NCBI GenBank assembly: GCA_964058805.1
Contig: CAXKVV010001505.1
Span: 1 to 36,474, forward strand
Direction: 5' to 3'
DNA length: 36,474 nucleotides
DNA from: Schoenoplectus triqueter
Lineage: Eukaryota > Streptophyta > Magnoliopsida > Poales > Cyperaceae
Shown: in pieces, positions 22,428 to 33,757 of the stretch
Position numbering within the stretch: the first letter of the stretch is position 1
Layout: each line of letters begins with the position of its first letter
Position numbers and translations under genes: made by a program
Notes under the pieces: generated by a model
What the model was told of the DNA's origin: nothing
Databases searched by the model: none
What the model saw: the letters and a program-made list of their open reading frames with translations, nothing else

Positions 22428-22914
22428 CCCTTTGATACAGGTGATTTCTGGCAAGGCAAAAATACCGATTACCGGGATGAGAATGAAGACAGACTTTTAC
22501 TCTTCCCTATGAACCGTCTCGAGAACGTATATATACGTGAGTATGTGAGTATTATGTTGTTCAACTTTCCTTCATGTATTGAGGGTCGGGTCTTATATAA
22601 GCACCATCTCGCATCATATGGCCGTGTCGTTTCAGTCGTCGCTTCGGGGCGACAATTATGACGTTTAATGTCGTACATGTGCTTTAATGTCACATCGTGC
22701 ATGATTATTGATGGCATTAAATGTTATTACAGGACATTGAAGACTCCCTACTTCGAGACTGGGCCTTCGAAGCAGAACTCTTGAGGATAAGCTCTCGAGA
22801 TTGGGACTTTGTATAAGGTAAAAAGGATTATGGACTTGTAAAAGCCTCCGAATTCGGTTTATAGGCCTACTCGAGCTCACTAGATGGTCTCGAGCAGTAA
22901 CCCCTATCACCCTT
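22428..22914. mobile_element. Solo LTR with perfect 5-bp target duplication
   Basis: The LTR spans 22433-22909 (477 bp). It starts TGATACAGG and ends CCCCTATCA, so the outer TGATA/TATCA are perfect inverted repeats with TG...CA ends. CCCTT flanks it on both sides (22428-22432 and 22910-22914). A palindromic TATA-like CTTATATAAG lies at 22592-22601, so transcriptional orientation is undecided. No retrotransposon interior is attached. The composition (CGAG-rich with TTCGAAG blocks) resembles Gypsy-type plant LTRs, but that is an impression. It lies about 610 bp upstream of the annexin TATA box. Confidence 0.85.
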
Positions 22915-23377
22915 TATTCTAAAAGGAAATGCAGATATGTTACCATCTTTTGGGCACATAATATTTTTTTTCACTTTTCAGTTTTCACCAACATGTAAAC
23001 CCTGGTAAAATCTGTGCGTTTTCGAGCCATTAAGAGGAGTTGATAATTATATTAATTATTAACAGTTGAGCACTCCAATGGAAAGTATGTTAAAAGGTCA
23101 TCAAGTTTTTATTTATTTATTTAATAAAGTATTATGAAAATAAAAGAAGGGGATTGATATTTATATTTTGTGCCAAGTCATGTCATAAAATTGCAAAATA
23201 CTACAATGTTTAAATAGATTTAAAATAAGAGATGTAAATAGGGCAATAAGCCTACCAAGACCTAGGAACGAAACAGGCCCATGACGAAAGCATTGATGCA
23301 GAGGAGGCTGAAGGGACAGTTGTAGCCCAATAATATTTTACTATTTCTAAACAGATTTCGGAGAAATGTACGAGAAA
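22915..23377. other. Spacer between the solo LTR and the hAT-like element
   Basis: No gene is seen. The 103-codon minus-strand frame at 23262-23573 runs into the neighbouring transposon and has no recognisable content. Confidence 0.4.
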
Positions 23378-24152
23378 CTTTCATATAGTGATGCAAGTGA
23401 GCGAGCCACGAGTGAGCTAAAATGATTAGTTCGAACTCAGTTTGTGCTAACTCGAGCTGGCTCGCGACTCGATTATTGAGCTTATTTTTTACAAAAGAGA
23501 TTGGATCACTAGAATCCATGGATGCACAGCCAGCAATTAAACATAGCAAATTAGCAATTTGATAGCAGTTCAAACATCACAAATTTGCAAATCAAATTTC
23601 ATATCAAATTCACAACCAGCAATTACGAATTCTACACTCTACAGATTATAATTTCACAAATTATTTACAACATACTAGAAACTCGGTTCTGTTCTACTTA
23701 ATTTATCAGGAAAAAAAAGCCAGAAACTCGGTTCTTTTCTACTTAATTTACCAGTAAAGGGAAGCTCCTTCTTGCTGAAGTCTGAGTTGAGATTTGTTGA
23801 GATCGGGTGAGACAGAAAGGTGCCGGAGGAAGGAGGTTGAATTCTGAGTTCTCTTGTCACTGTCAGAGGAGGGAACCGACACTGGCGGAGAGATCGAATA
23901 GAGAATGAGAGATCAAGAGAGTGAGGGATTGAAATCGGAGTAGCGGAGAGATAGGAGCAATGAACTCGCCTGCATCGTCTCGCCTGCGTTGCCCAGATTT
24001 CAATCGAGGCAGAAAGAGTAAGAGTCACGAGAGCGAGAAATTAAGGGTCAATTTAGATTTTAGGGTTAGGATCGACATCGTTGGCGGGAAAACTATTATT
24101 TAGCTCGAGTTAGAATCAAACCCGAATTTTTCTGTGCAGCCATACTTTCATC
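23378..24152. mobile_element. Non-autonomous hAT-like element with near-perfect 8-bp target duplication
   Basis: The element spans 23386-24144. The flanks CTTTCATA (23378-23385) and CTTTCATC (24145-24152) agree at 7 of 8 bases. The ends read TAGTGATGCA and, inward from the right, TATGGCTGCA. The left subterminal part holds GAGC/CGAG motifs like those of the element at 13670. The interior 23760-24060 is unusually GC-rich and purine-rich on the plus strand. It includes a short direct repeat, AGAAACTCGGTTCT, near 23679 and 23722. A 117-codon minus-strand frame at 23675-24028 has no recognisable domain. Confidence 0.6.
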
Positions 24153-24242
24153 TGAGCTCCAAACACAAATATGCGTAATATGGGCTGGTTCCATGATCCC
24201 ACAGAATCCACAGAGATTACGATATACTTTCTTTTTTATTTA

Positions 24243-24699
24243 CTAGCTATATACCCACAGCATACTCTTTTATTTAAATATTAAAATATTATAAAATAAA
24301 AAATTCACATTTATCTAATATTAAATTATAAATTCACCAAATTATAAAGAAAACCTATAATAAATACTATATTTAATCTGGAATGAGATTTTTGCACAAT
24401 ATGAGTTAATGATTCATGATTTTTATGATAAGAAAAGTAAATTATTCTAATATATATTATCACCATTAATTTCTTATCAAATATGCACAAAGTTGCTAAA
24501 TAAAAAAATAATATTATAGAAATAATAGTTTATAAGAGAAAGAAATGGAGATAAAGAGGGGATCAATGGACGCGATCACATATGTTTGATCAATCAAAAA
24601 TAAATATTATCTATCTAATTGAGGGATAAATGGATATAATTAAAAATTAAGATGACAAAAAATGAATTCTCTAATTTTTAAATTATATAATAGTATAGA
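24243..24699 (-). mobile_element. Non-autonomous Helitron, copy 1
   Basis: On the minus strand it begins TCTATACTATTATATAA and ends in CTAG, preceded by a GC-richer stretch that may be a decayed hairpin. It lies between host A and T (plus 24700 and 24242), as Helitrons do. It matches copies 2 and 3 along its length, including GAGATTTTTGCACAAT and GAGGGGATCAATGGACGCGA. At 457 bp it has no Rep/helicase coding. Confidence 0.8.
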
Positions 24700-24875
24700 T
24701 TTTTTGCACATGCCAGTATGGCAGCGGTCATAGGGTCGGGGGCTAAATCGCTGTAACATTGTTTATGGCAAGTTGCTTGAGACGTTGGACCCCTACAGTG
24801 ATAAAGAAGTCGTAATTAAATTCTCCAACGCCCAACGGTAACAATGTAACATTTGGCACAAGAAAAGAGCAAATA

Positions 24876-25345
24876 TCTATACTATTATATAAAATATTTA
24901 AGAATTGGAGTGTTCATTTTTTGTCATGGTAATTTTTTATTATATCCATTTTATCCCTCAATTAGACAGCTAATATTTATTTTTGGTTGATCGAACGTAT
25001 GTGATCGTGTACATTGATCCCCTCTTTCTCTCCATTTCTTTCCCTTAAATACTATTATTTCCATAATATTATTTTTTATTTAGAAATCTTGTGCATATTT
25101 GGTAAAAAAAATAATGGTGATAATATATGTTAGAATAATTACTTTTCTTGCCATAAAAATCATGAATCATTAATTCATATTGTGCAAAAATCTCATCCAA
25201 GATTAAATATAGTATTTATTATAGGTTTTCTCTATAATTTGGTGAATTTATAATTTAATATTAGATAAATATGATTTTTATTTTATTTTATAATATTTAA
25301 TGTTTAAATAAAAGAATCTGCTGCAACTCGCGATTATATAGCTAG
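24876..25345 (+). mobile_element. Non-autonomous Helitron, copy 2, inverted relative to copy 1
   Basis: It begins TCTATACTATTATATAA after an A and ends TATATAGCTAG before a T. It is 470 bp long and homologous to copy 1 throughout, on the other strand. Only 176 bp separate the two 5' ends, so the pair is head to head. The CTGCTGCAACTCGCG stretch before the 3' end matches the position of the usual 3' hairpin. Confidence 0.8.
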
Positions 25346-26130
25346 TTAATTATAAAAGATGTTCAATTCAATTTTGAAAAAAGGAAAAAAAAATATGAAA
25401 TGTGTTCTTCAAAAACTATATTACTAAAATAACTCTAGCAGAGAAGATTGGCCGGTCAGATGTCCCTTCAAGGGGGTGAATGACTGAATGCTAGTATGCT
25501 ACTGCCTACTGCTGATGTCACGAAGAAATATTTTATAGGAATAAACTAGCTACCATAGTCCTTTACATACATTGTCGAAATTTGCTAATTGTTTTTTCAA
25601 AATAAGATATATATAACGCAGGGTTATTTCATATGTTTACTGACATGTTATAAGGAGCGTGTTAAGCGAGGCAGGGAGTGTACCAGCTCCAAATGCTACG
25701 GCGGAGGAATGGATAAGTATGGCAACGGAAATGCAGAGGGGGGTTTATTTCTAGTTTTATTATTTTATTTCATCATCATCATTATTTCTAGTATATTTTA
25801 TGATTATTATTAATTATAATTGTTATCATGAAAAAGATTATTATTAATATTATAATTATTTTATCATTATGTCTTAAATGCAATTATTTTAATTATAAAT
25901 GTTAGCTGGTACTTGGATGATGATAATAATATAATTACAGTAATATGTTATTCTTATTATCATTGTCACAAAAAATAATTTTGTTGTTGACATCATTATT
26001 ATTGTATATTTTAATATGACAATATAAATATGGTGTCTTCTTACTCCAATTTTTTTTTATCAAGCAGATATAATTTAGAGTGGCATGATTTTTGTATCTC
26101 TATTTTTATCTCTATCTCTATATTTTATTA
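25346..26130. other. AT-rich region with degenerate ATT/ATC trinucleotide repeats
   Basis: No gene is convincing. A higher-complexity patch at 25650-25745 gives the frame KERVKRGRECTSSKCYGGG but no recognisable family. The stretch at 25755-26010 is a degenerate TTA/ATC microsatellite. Confidence 0.45.
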
Positions 26131-26269
26131 AGCTCGAACCAGCAACGGTCCAAATTATTTCATTAATATTCGGATTAAATATCAGCCATCAGATGAGTCT
26201 TTTCTCTAACCTACGCCATTAAATAGAAGCACCCATTTCCTTTATTTTCTGTCCGTTACACGAAAGATC

Positions 26270-28218
26270 ACACATTCTCAACTACAGATTCGTTCCTCCT
26301 CTTCTTTCTCCCACTGCTCTCTCTCGAACCCGACTCAGATCAGAGCGAAGACTTCGTCTCTCCCCTTACTCTCCCTCTCCCCCCTCTTCTCCCTCTCTCT
26401 CAAACCGCTAACCCAGTTCAAAGACAACTTCATCTCTCTCACCCTCTGCCATCCCCACCGTACATTTTTTCGTTCAAAGCCGATTTGGGGCTAGGGTTTC
26501 TATCGCTACTCGCGTCGCAGGTATTCTGCTTCTCACCTCCTCTGATTTTATCGTACGATTTGTTTTTAATTCATGTAGATTACGTCAATTTTGATTACTA
26601 GACCCCCCCCCCTCAACAAATCTGTTCGTTAAGCTTTTCGAATCTGAATCAACTTTCTCTGTCATCTCCGGTAAATTTTTCATCGCTTTTGTCATTTTTA
26701 ACTAGTGAACAGAAGCTTTGTCATTTTTCATCGCTTTTCTCTTTCATGCATTACATCTGATGGCTAATGAATACAAATACATAGAATTTCTGACTATTTC
26801 CTTTTAATTTTGCATGGATCACTATGATATTATCTTTGATATGCTGAATAACCTTGATAGGACTTCCAGTCCAATACAAAAAAAATAGTAAAGTACTTAA
26901 TCAATGGAAAGTAAAATAAAAGATAAAGGAGTAAGGTTTAGGGATTCTTCTGGTAATTCCTATATAATTCATGTACTAGAAAAACAATAATGATGATGTA
27001 TGTGCAATATGCCTCAAAAAATCCTTCGTCATCGAATTTTTTTTTCTTCCTTGATTTTAAATCTTTGAACATTAAGCTTCAAGTTTTCTCAAATCCAAGT
27101 GTTACGGGTTCAATTAATAATTAATAATTCCTCATGGCTACCTTCAGTCAAGCCCAGAACAAGAATTTGTTAATTCACGGAGGTACAAGTTCTTTAATTC
27201 AAGCAAATAAGTTATCAAGGAGATGTAGCAGTAAATTCGTACTGTTATTGGCTGAATCCAATGTATGACCTGACCAGATAAGTACAATGCTAGAATGAAA
27301 CTTAGTAATATTGAGTTGTTGTACCTTCCTAGACTGGTTGGTATATTTCTGATTTTTGAATGAGAATTTACTGCTATAAGGTTATATATGGTACTGCATC
27401 AAAGTTTTTTTTTCTAATTTTGAGAAATTCTTCTATGTATATATCTATTTTGTCATTTCAAATAGTGTTGGTCCATATTAGATTATGTTCTGGAGTTCAG
27501 TGATTACAGCCAAATTTGTTGGTAATATACACTATTCTGAGAAATTTCACTCTCTTGCTGACAACAAAAAAAAATATGAGAGCTACCTATCTATTTATCT
27601 CAGTATTTTTTTTCTAATACTGTCATCTTTTTTTATATTTCTATCAAAATCATATTATTTTAGTGTTTCCGACTTTATTGTTTTTATTTGTGTATATTTT
27701 ATTTTTATTTTGTCATCATTGTGGTTTTGGTCCATATTGAATTATGGTTGAGCTCAGTGATTATAGCCAAATTTGTTGGCAATATACACTATTCTATGGA
27801 ATCTTGATTTTCTCTTGCCAACAACAAGAAATATGAGAGCAGCATATTCTCTCTTTAGTACTTTTTATTTCTAATCATGCTATCATTTGTATTCTTTGGC
27901 TGTTGAAGTAATGTAACAAGTATGAATGAACTAGAATGGCTTTTATAATGCAGTGGGTGGGTGTTTCACTGTTTTGTTTTCTTATTTGCAGACTGCAGGT
28001 AATTGCTACCAAACTTCGTTGCTGTAGCATTGCTCCCATCATGAAGGAAACAAAATCTCTGATATAACTCTTGGACTAAATCAGTATTTTCCATTGTATC
28101 AATAATTTCTCAAAAGAAGTCTATTAGAGGAGAGAGAAAGAATTAAAAGGAAGAAATGACTTCATAAATCATCCCCTGGTCTACCCTCACAATAAACCAT
28201 GAATCTGAGGACCTACAG
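26270..28218 (+). other. 5' end of a transcript: CT-rich leader exon plus a second exon with upstream ORFs
   Basis: About 26270-26520 is strongly CT-rich, like many plant 5' leaders, and ends GGCTAGGGTTTC...CGTCGCAG before a GTATTC donor at 26521. A second exon fits 27992-28218 (acceptor TTTGCAG, donor CTACAG|GTAAAT). It contains the short ORFs MKETKSLI (28041-28067) and MTS (28156-28167). It also has an ATG at 28199 that opens MNLRTY into the donor, so a coding start at 28199 is possible. No coding exon is recognisable downstream in the window. It is either a gene with transposon-filled introns continuing past 36474, a truncated gene, or a non-coding RNA. Confidence 0.45.
27467..27890 (+). 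repeat. Tandem duplication with 259-bp period inside the putative intron
   Basis: TTGGTCCATATT starts at 27468 and again at 27727. Both are followed by a CAGTGATTA.AGCCAAATTTGTTGG block, then AATATACACTATTCT, then an AAATATGAGAGC block. The second copy is shorter at its end. Confidence 0.75.
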
Positions 28219-29207
28219 GTAAATTATTTCATTCTTTTTTTTTTCATTTGACGTAATCAATTCTCAGTGAATTTTGGAATCATTTTTCTACTGTTAATGG
28301 AGGAGAGAACATGATCATGGACTATGGAGGGACGATGACTTAAGACTAAGCACTTCACATTTTGATGTATGCTATGGAGGAATGATGACATAATCAACTT
28401 TAAGGTTTAAGTTGATTTAAAATTTCCACAGTTTACTACTTCCGAAAAACTATTGTCAATTTGTCATCCTCTGTATATGCTATGTTATAATTGATTTTTA
28501 ATTATTTTCATTTATGTATTTTTGAAACACCAATTGTAATTAAAAATGGAAATGATTAACAGTTTATAGTAATGAATTATGATATATTGGTTTGGATTTG
28601 CATTGATTTCTCAATTTATTTTGCATCACTTCAGTTTTTTCACATTTTGAGAAGGTATATATAGTATCTACCAAAGAAGGTAAATATCAAAGTAGAAAGA
28701 ATTAACAATGATCCCCAACGAATATAGTATTGTAAATCAGTATAACTGTAGAAGCCAGTTTTATACGATGCTTGATAGGTGGCACTACCGTGGCAGGGAA
28801 CAAAATCTTTTTTTTTTGTTCGCTTTCTTTTTGAATCATTTTCATCTTACTTTTTTGTAGATTAAAACTTAATTAATAAAAATAAATATAGAATGAGAAA
28901 TGTTGTGATAAGTTAATTTTAGTTCCTTTTGTGTAGTAATATTTCATAATTTGGCAAGCTCCTTAATTGAATGAAATAAATTTTGATGAACAAATAAAAA
29001 ATAATATGTTATTTTTGATCTCTTGGTGATTGATAAGTGATAACCTTGGAAACTAATATCTTATTTACTAACTTGAAGCATCAATATTTTGTTGTTGTTA
29101 TAATATATTTTTGTTTATAACAACAACTTATCAATGTCTTTACATAAAATTTTAATTGAAATGTATATAAATAAAATATAAGGTATGCTATGTTTAACAA
29201 TTAATCT
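28219..29207. other. AT-rich non-coding stretch
   Basis: No exon or named repeat is supported. One slightly GC-richer patch at 28740-28810 gives the short frame CRSQFYTMLDRWHYRGREQN without usable splice context. Confidence 0.4.
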
Positions 29208-29333
29208 TGAACATGTTTGATAAGAAATTAAAAGTGATAATATATACTGAAAAAAAATAACTTCTTACCATTGAACATGTTCGATAAGAAATTAAAAGTG
29301 ATAATATATATTGAACAAAAATAACTTCTTACC
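29208..29333 (-). repeat. 63-bp tandem duplication derived from Helitron-like sequence
   Basis: TTGAACATGTTYGATAAGAA starts units at 29208 and 29271, each 63 bp. TAAGAAATTAAAAGTGATAA resembles the inner segment of the nearby Helitrons on the minus strand. This suggests a diverged, partly duplicated Helitron piece lying next to copy 3. Confidence 0.6.
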
Positions 29334-29428
29334 ATGATAAGAGTAATTAAGTTTGCATTCCCATTATGAATTAAGAAAAATCAATGGTCATTTATCTTGT
29401 CTTTCAAGATTTCATAATTAATTAATAA

Positions 29429-29903
29429 CTAGCTATATACTCGCGCGCTGCAACAGGCTCTTTTATTTAAATATTAAAATATTATAAAATAAAAAAATTC
29501 ACATTTATCTAATATTAAATTATAAATTCACCAAATTATAGAGAAAACCTATAATAAACACTATATTTAATCTTAGATGAGATTTTTGCACAATAAGTTA
29601 ATGATTCATGATTTTTTGGCAAGAAAAGTAAATTATTCTAACATATATTATCACCGTTAATTTCTTACCAAATATGCACAAGGTTGCTAAATAAAAATAA
29701 TAATATTATGGAAATAATAGTATATTATATATATGAAGAAAGAAATGGAGAGAAAGAGGGGATCAATGGACGCGATCACATACGTTCGATCAACCAAAAA
29801 TAAATATTATCCGTCTAATTGAGGGATAAAATGGGTATAATAAAAAATAATATGACAAAAAATGGACCCTCCAATTCTTAGATGCTTTATATAATAGTAT
29901 AGA
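29429..29903 (-). mobile_element. Non-autonomous Helitron, copy 3
   Basis: On the minus strand it begins TCTATACTATTATATAAAG and ends CTAG, between host A and T (plus 29904 and 29428). Just before its 3' end it has GTTGCAGCGCGCGAG, the best-kept hairpin-like stretch of the three copies. It is 475 bp long with no coding capacity. Confidence 0.82.
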
Positions 29904-31195
29904 TTTGTCAGAGAACGTGAATGATTTTTTTTTTCCATCATCAATTTGATACATTATGATTTATTTCTATTCAATAAGACTTCTGTTATGTAACTTAAAT
30001 TTAATTTTATTATTTTTGTTACTAACCACGCTTAGTGGGGGGCATCTTTTCACCATTTTCATATCCAGCATTGTATATTTTTCATTGATTTCTATTTTGT
30101 GATATTTTACATTTTAGATCTTTAAAGTATTGTTAGATATGATAACAAGTCATAAAAGTTTCTACATAATATTTTTAGTTGTTGTGACTTTTATATAAAT
30201 ATCATATTTTGCATCGTATGTGCAATATATTAGTTGAAAATGATGCCTCCATGAACTTGTACTCCAATGAAAAATGGTAACAGGTAAAATAGTCAGATGT
30301 CTGAAACACATCTGCCGACAGCAATGTGTGTTTTACCGAAAGTTCTCATGTGGATTATGGGACGCATCAATATTTAATTTTTTTTTAGTCATGTTAGCGG
30401 ACCACGTACGACTTATATTGAATTTAGCCATGATCCTCAGTTACATCACAGTGTCCATGATAATTAATTAATTCATTGTCCAAACTCCAAACACAACTGG
30501 AGATCATCCTGATCAACAAATTCACTATATATGTGTAGCCAAGCTAAAGCCTGTTTTTATTTTAGTCAACGCAATTTATTTTAGCCGACAAATTTTATGT
30601 GATGGTCAATTATTTCAGCAATTTCAAATAATCGACGCTTTATTGTACTAAAAATTATAAACAAAATAATGAATAAAGAAACAGAAGAGATGAACGGGAC
30701 CAGATGTTTAATTTTTTTTTTTACCATTTTTGTGATTAAGAAAAAACAGATATGTGAAAATAAAAAAATTTGGAGACAAAAAGAAAAGCAAAGCGTTTGA
30801 TGATAAGCCTTCTAAAAAACGAAGTCCGTCGTTAATTCAAGTCGATAGTAGCTGACACGTTTTATAGAAGGACTTCGTTTGATAGAGAGGTTTCTCACAA
30901 CATATTTCTTCTTTTATTTTACTTTTTTTTATTTCAATTATTTATTTGATCTTGTTTTTGTTTATTTTTATGCAGGGGTGGAACTAAAAAAATTAAGCCC
31001 GGACACAATTATATAACATAATTGACAAATGAATTTGTTCTTTTATATTTTTTTCTCAAACAAGCTAAAATGCTAGGGCACTGGCTGGGCTTGTCCCAAT
31101 GTAGATTCGCCTCTAGATGGAGTAAGACTTCAACGTAGAGGGACAAAAAAATAGATTTTTTTCAGGAGTTGAATGAAAATTTTCTTCAATGTAAA

Positions 31196-31226
<31 letters not shown>
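29904..31226. other. Non-coding region with a small hairpin, ending in a TA repeat
   Basis: No gene is seen. AAACACAT and ATGTGTGTTT (about 30306-30333) pair around a 12-base loop. At 30976-31116 a possible small hAT-like MITE (AGGGGTGG...CGCCTCT) lacks a matching target duplication. A (TA)n run fills 31201-31226. Confidence 0.4.
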
Positions 31227-31230
<4 letters not shown>

Positions 31231-31922
31231 AATCTACCGTGAGTTTAGCTCAAAAAATATAACAAATTATCTCCAAATTTTGATTTTTCAATCTCATTAA
31301 ATTCTTCATATTGAAATCTTATGGGGTATAAAAATTTGGGATGTTTTGAGTTTTCTAATTCACTCTTTTTAATTTTTTAAAATAATTTACACACATTGAA
31401 TATTTTATTATTATTTTTAGAGCTGATTTTCAAAAATTGAAAAGAACTTCTTAGAAAATTTGAAACATTCTAAATTTTTGTACCCCACAAGATTTCAATA
31501 TGAAGAATTTAATGAGAATGATAAATTAAAATTTTGAGATGATTTGATATATTTTTTGAGCTAAGCTCACGGAGGCCTTCCGTGAGCTTAACTCAAAAAA
31601 TATATTAAATCATCTCAAAATTTTAATTTATCATTCTCATTAAATTCTTTATATAAAAATCTCATGGGATGCAAAAATTTGGAGTGTTTTGAGCTTTTTA
31701 AGTCACCGTTTTTAATTTTTAAAATGATGTTCAAGTATTGAATATATTATTATTATTTTTAGAGCTGATTTTCAAAAATTAAAAACCACAACTTAAAAAG
31801 CTCAAAACGCTCCAAATTTTTGCATCCCATGAGATTTTCATATAAATAATTTAATGAGAATGATAAATTAAAATTTCAAAATGATTTGATATGTTTTTTG
31901 AGTTAAGCTCACGGTATCTCCA

Positions 31923-31924
<2 letters not shown>
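31227..31924. mobile_element. Foldback MITE family 1, palindromic dimer (about 698 bp)
   Basis: Two hairpin units of about 349 bp are fused. The ends are AGTAAATCTACCGTGAG and, inward from the right, AGTGGAGATACCGTGAG. The junction is the palindrome CTCACGGAGGCCTTCCGTGAG, with its axis at 31575/31576, exactly the midpoint of the whole element. Each unit is itself an inverted repeat with a loop near 31400 or 31745. (TA)n runs flank both sides (31201-31226 and 31925-31962). It belongs to the same family as 3404-3810. Confidence 0.75.
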
Positions 31925-31971
<47 letters not shown>

Positions 31972-32843
31972 TAATTATAAAGTTATTTTCAAAAAAAATC
32001 TAACAAAGGTTCCCCCACACCATGTAGCTCCCCTGTTTTTATGAATGATGATCTCATGTCATTTGCTATGATTTTGTTATTTTTACTACATTAAGTAAAA
32101 ATGAATAAATTTAGTTTACAATGATAACAAGTTCAACGGTTCAAATATGACAATTGGGTTAAACAATTAGGAGGGATTACTTGACAATGATTATTTTCAA
32201 AATTTTGATAATGAGGTTCTAAATAAATTCGAAAGAATCTTAAAAGTAGAGAAAATTTAAATATTATTTAATAGTTAATCAGATATCATCAAAAATTTAT
32301 GTAATTTCAACCGTTATAATGCAGTGGGTCTTTGATGGATATCAACTAATATTTATTTTATATAAAATTTGAAATATAATCAATCTATAAGTTCAACAAT
32401 ATATTTATAAATATTTTTCTACTTTATTTGAAATTCTCAAAAGTACATAGTAAACTTTTCCCTCCCCTTAAATAAATTTATTTATCAATATGATTTCTTG
32501 ACATTAAAAAAAATGCAATAAAGGAGGCAAAAGAAAATTCTACCGGAAGTCTGGAGGGACCTGAAAATGTTCTTTCAGATTACTGTGTTATCATTTATAA
32601 TGTTAACATATGCACAAGAAAACGACCCATAATAATTCATTTTATTGAATACAATTTACATATTTTGAATATTAAAGCCATGTGGGTTTGGTGTAAACTG
32701 GAATGTTGGTTCGGGTCTGTTCATTTTCTTTTAAAGATAAAGTAAACCTGATAAAGCCAGCCGACCATGTCACTGTTTGTACTCCTTTTTTTTTATTATT
32801 TTGAGTGAGTCACTGTTTGTACTTCAAATACTTAAGGTTGATT
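31925..32843. other. TA/CA microsatellite, then AT-rich spacer
   Basis: A (TA)n(CA)n run occupies 31925-31972. The remainder to 32843 shows no gene. Confidence 0.45.
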
Positions 32844-33039
32844 CAGTGGTAGACCGTGAACTCAAAGTTGGGACACTAAAATAATTTGTATACTTATTAA
32901 ATGCTGTATTTTAAATTTTAGGAGGATTAAAATAATAAAATTATTATAAATATATTATAAAATATCATAAATTTTTAACAGATATATTATTTTTCAACAA
33001 TTTGGGAGGGGACCTGGTCCCTTCTAAAATTCATCACTG
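32844..33039. mobile_element. Short hAT-like MITE
   Basis: The left end is CAGTGGTAGACC; read inward, the right end is CAGTGATGAATTT. The outer flanks GGTTGATT and GGTCCATT agree at 6 of 8 bases, a possible decayed 8-bp duplication. It is 196 bp and non-coding. The assignment is tentative. Confidence 0.4.
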
Positions 33040-33214
33040 GGTCCATTTGACAATCCATAGAATAGTAAAAAGTGGAAACATCATTGCTATTTAGACGAAT
33101 TATTTTGTCAAATAAATTTTAGACTAAGTAAAATTTTACGAGAGAATGTTAATCCGATATACTAAATTATAGATGTCATACTGATTTAGCTATTATAGAA
33201 TAGCGATTATCATC

Positions 33215-33440
33215 TGATTATATTATATTATATTATGATTATGATTATAAATTATTATTATTATTATATTATCATCACTGTTACTATTATTATTATATTA
33301 TAATTATAATTATTATATTATTATCAGTATTAGTATTATTATATTATTATGATTATGATTGTGATGATGATTATTATTATTATTATCATCATCATTGTTA
33401 ATATTATTATATTATTATAATTATAATTTTATTTTATATT
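33215..33440. repeat. Degenerate ATT/ATC trinucleotide microsatellite
   Basis: Runs of TTA/ATT are interspersed with ATC and ATG triplets over more than 200 bp, with scattered TTATATTA breaks. It resembles the stretch at 25755-26010. Confidence 0.7.
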
Positions 33441-33574
33441 ATCATCATTGTTAATATTAAAATTATTTATATTTTAAATATTATGATTAACAACTGTCAA
33501 ACTTTTTAAATAATAAAAAATATCACTATTTTAAATCTTTTACTTATCTGTCAAACTAACCCTTCGTACTATTT

Positions 33575-33757
33575 ATTGACATGGAGAGCATGGAGCATTT
33601 TCTGCAAGTTGACACAAGAGATAACTACTCCGACGCAGCAACCCCAATACGCTCACCACGTGACTCGTCCAACAAAATAACTGCCTGGCTCAGGTTTGTA
33701 GCCGAGCGCACGAAGAGTCCTGCGAGGTTGCGCCGCGGTCCAGGGACCAATCCATGT
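33575..33757. other. GC-richer island with a G-box, identity unknown
   Basis: This patch stands out from its AT-rich surroundings. It has a CACGTG at about 33657 and is open on the plus strand from the ATG at 33581 (MESMEHFLQVDTRDNYSDAA...). The frame terminates only inside the adjacent transposon (stop at 33796), so its last third is transposon sequence. It may be a promoter or 5' relic of a lost gene. Confidence 0.25.

Noticed and set aside
30976..31116. Possible small hAT MITE with AGGGGTGG...CGCCTCT ends
   Set aside because: No matching target duplication could be found at any nearby boundary.
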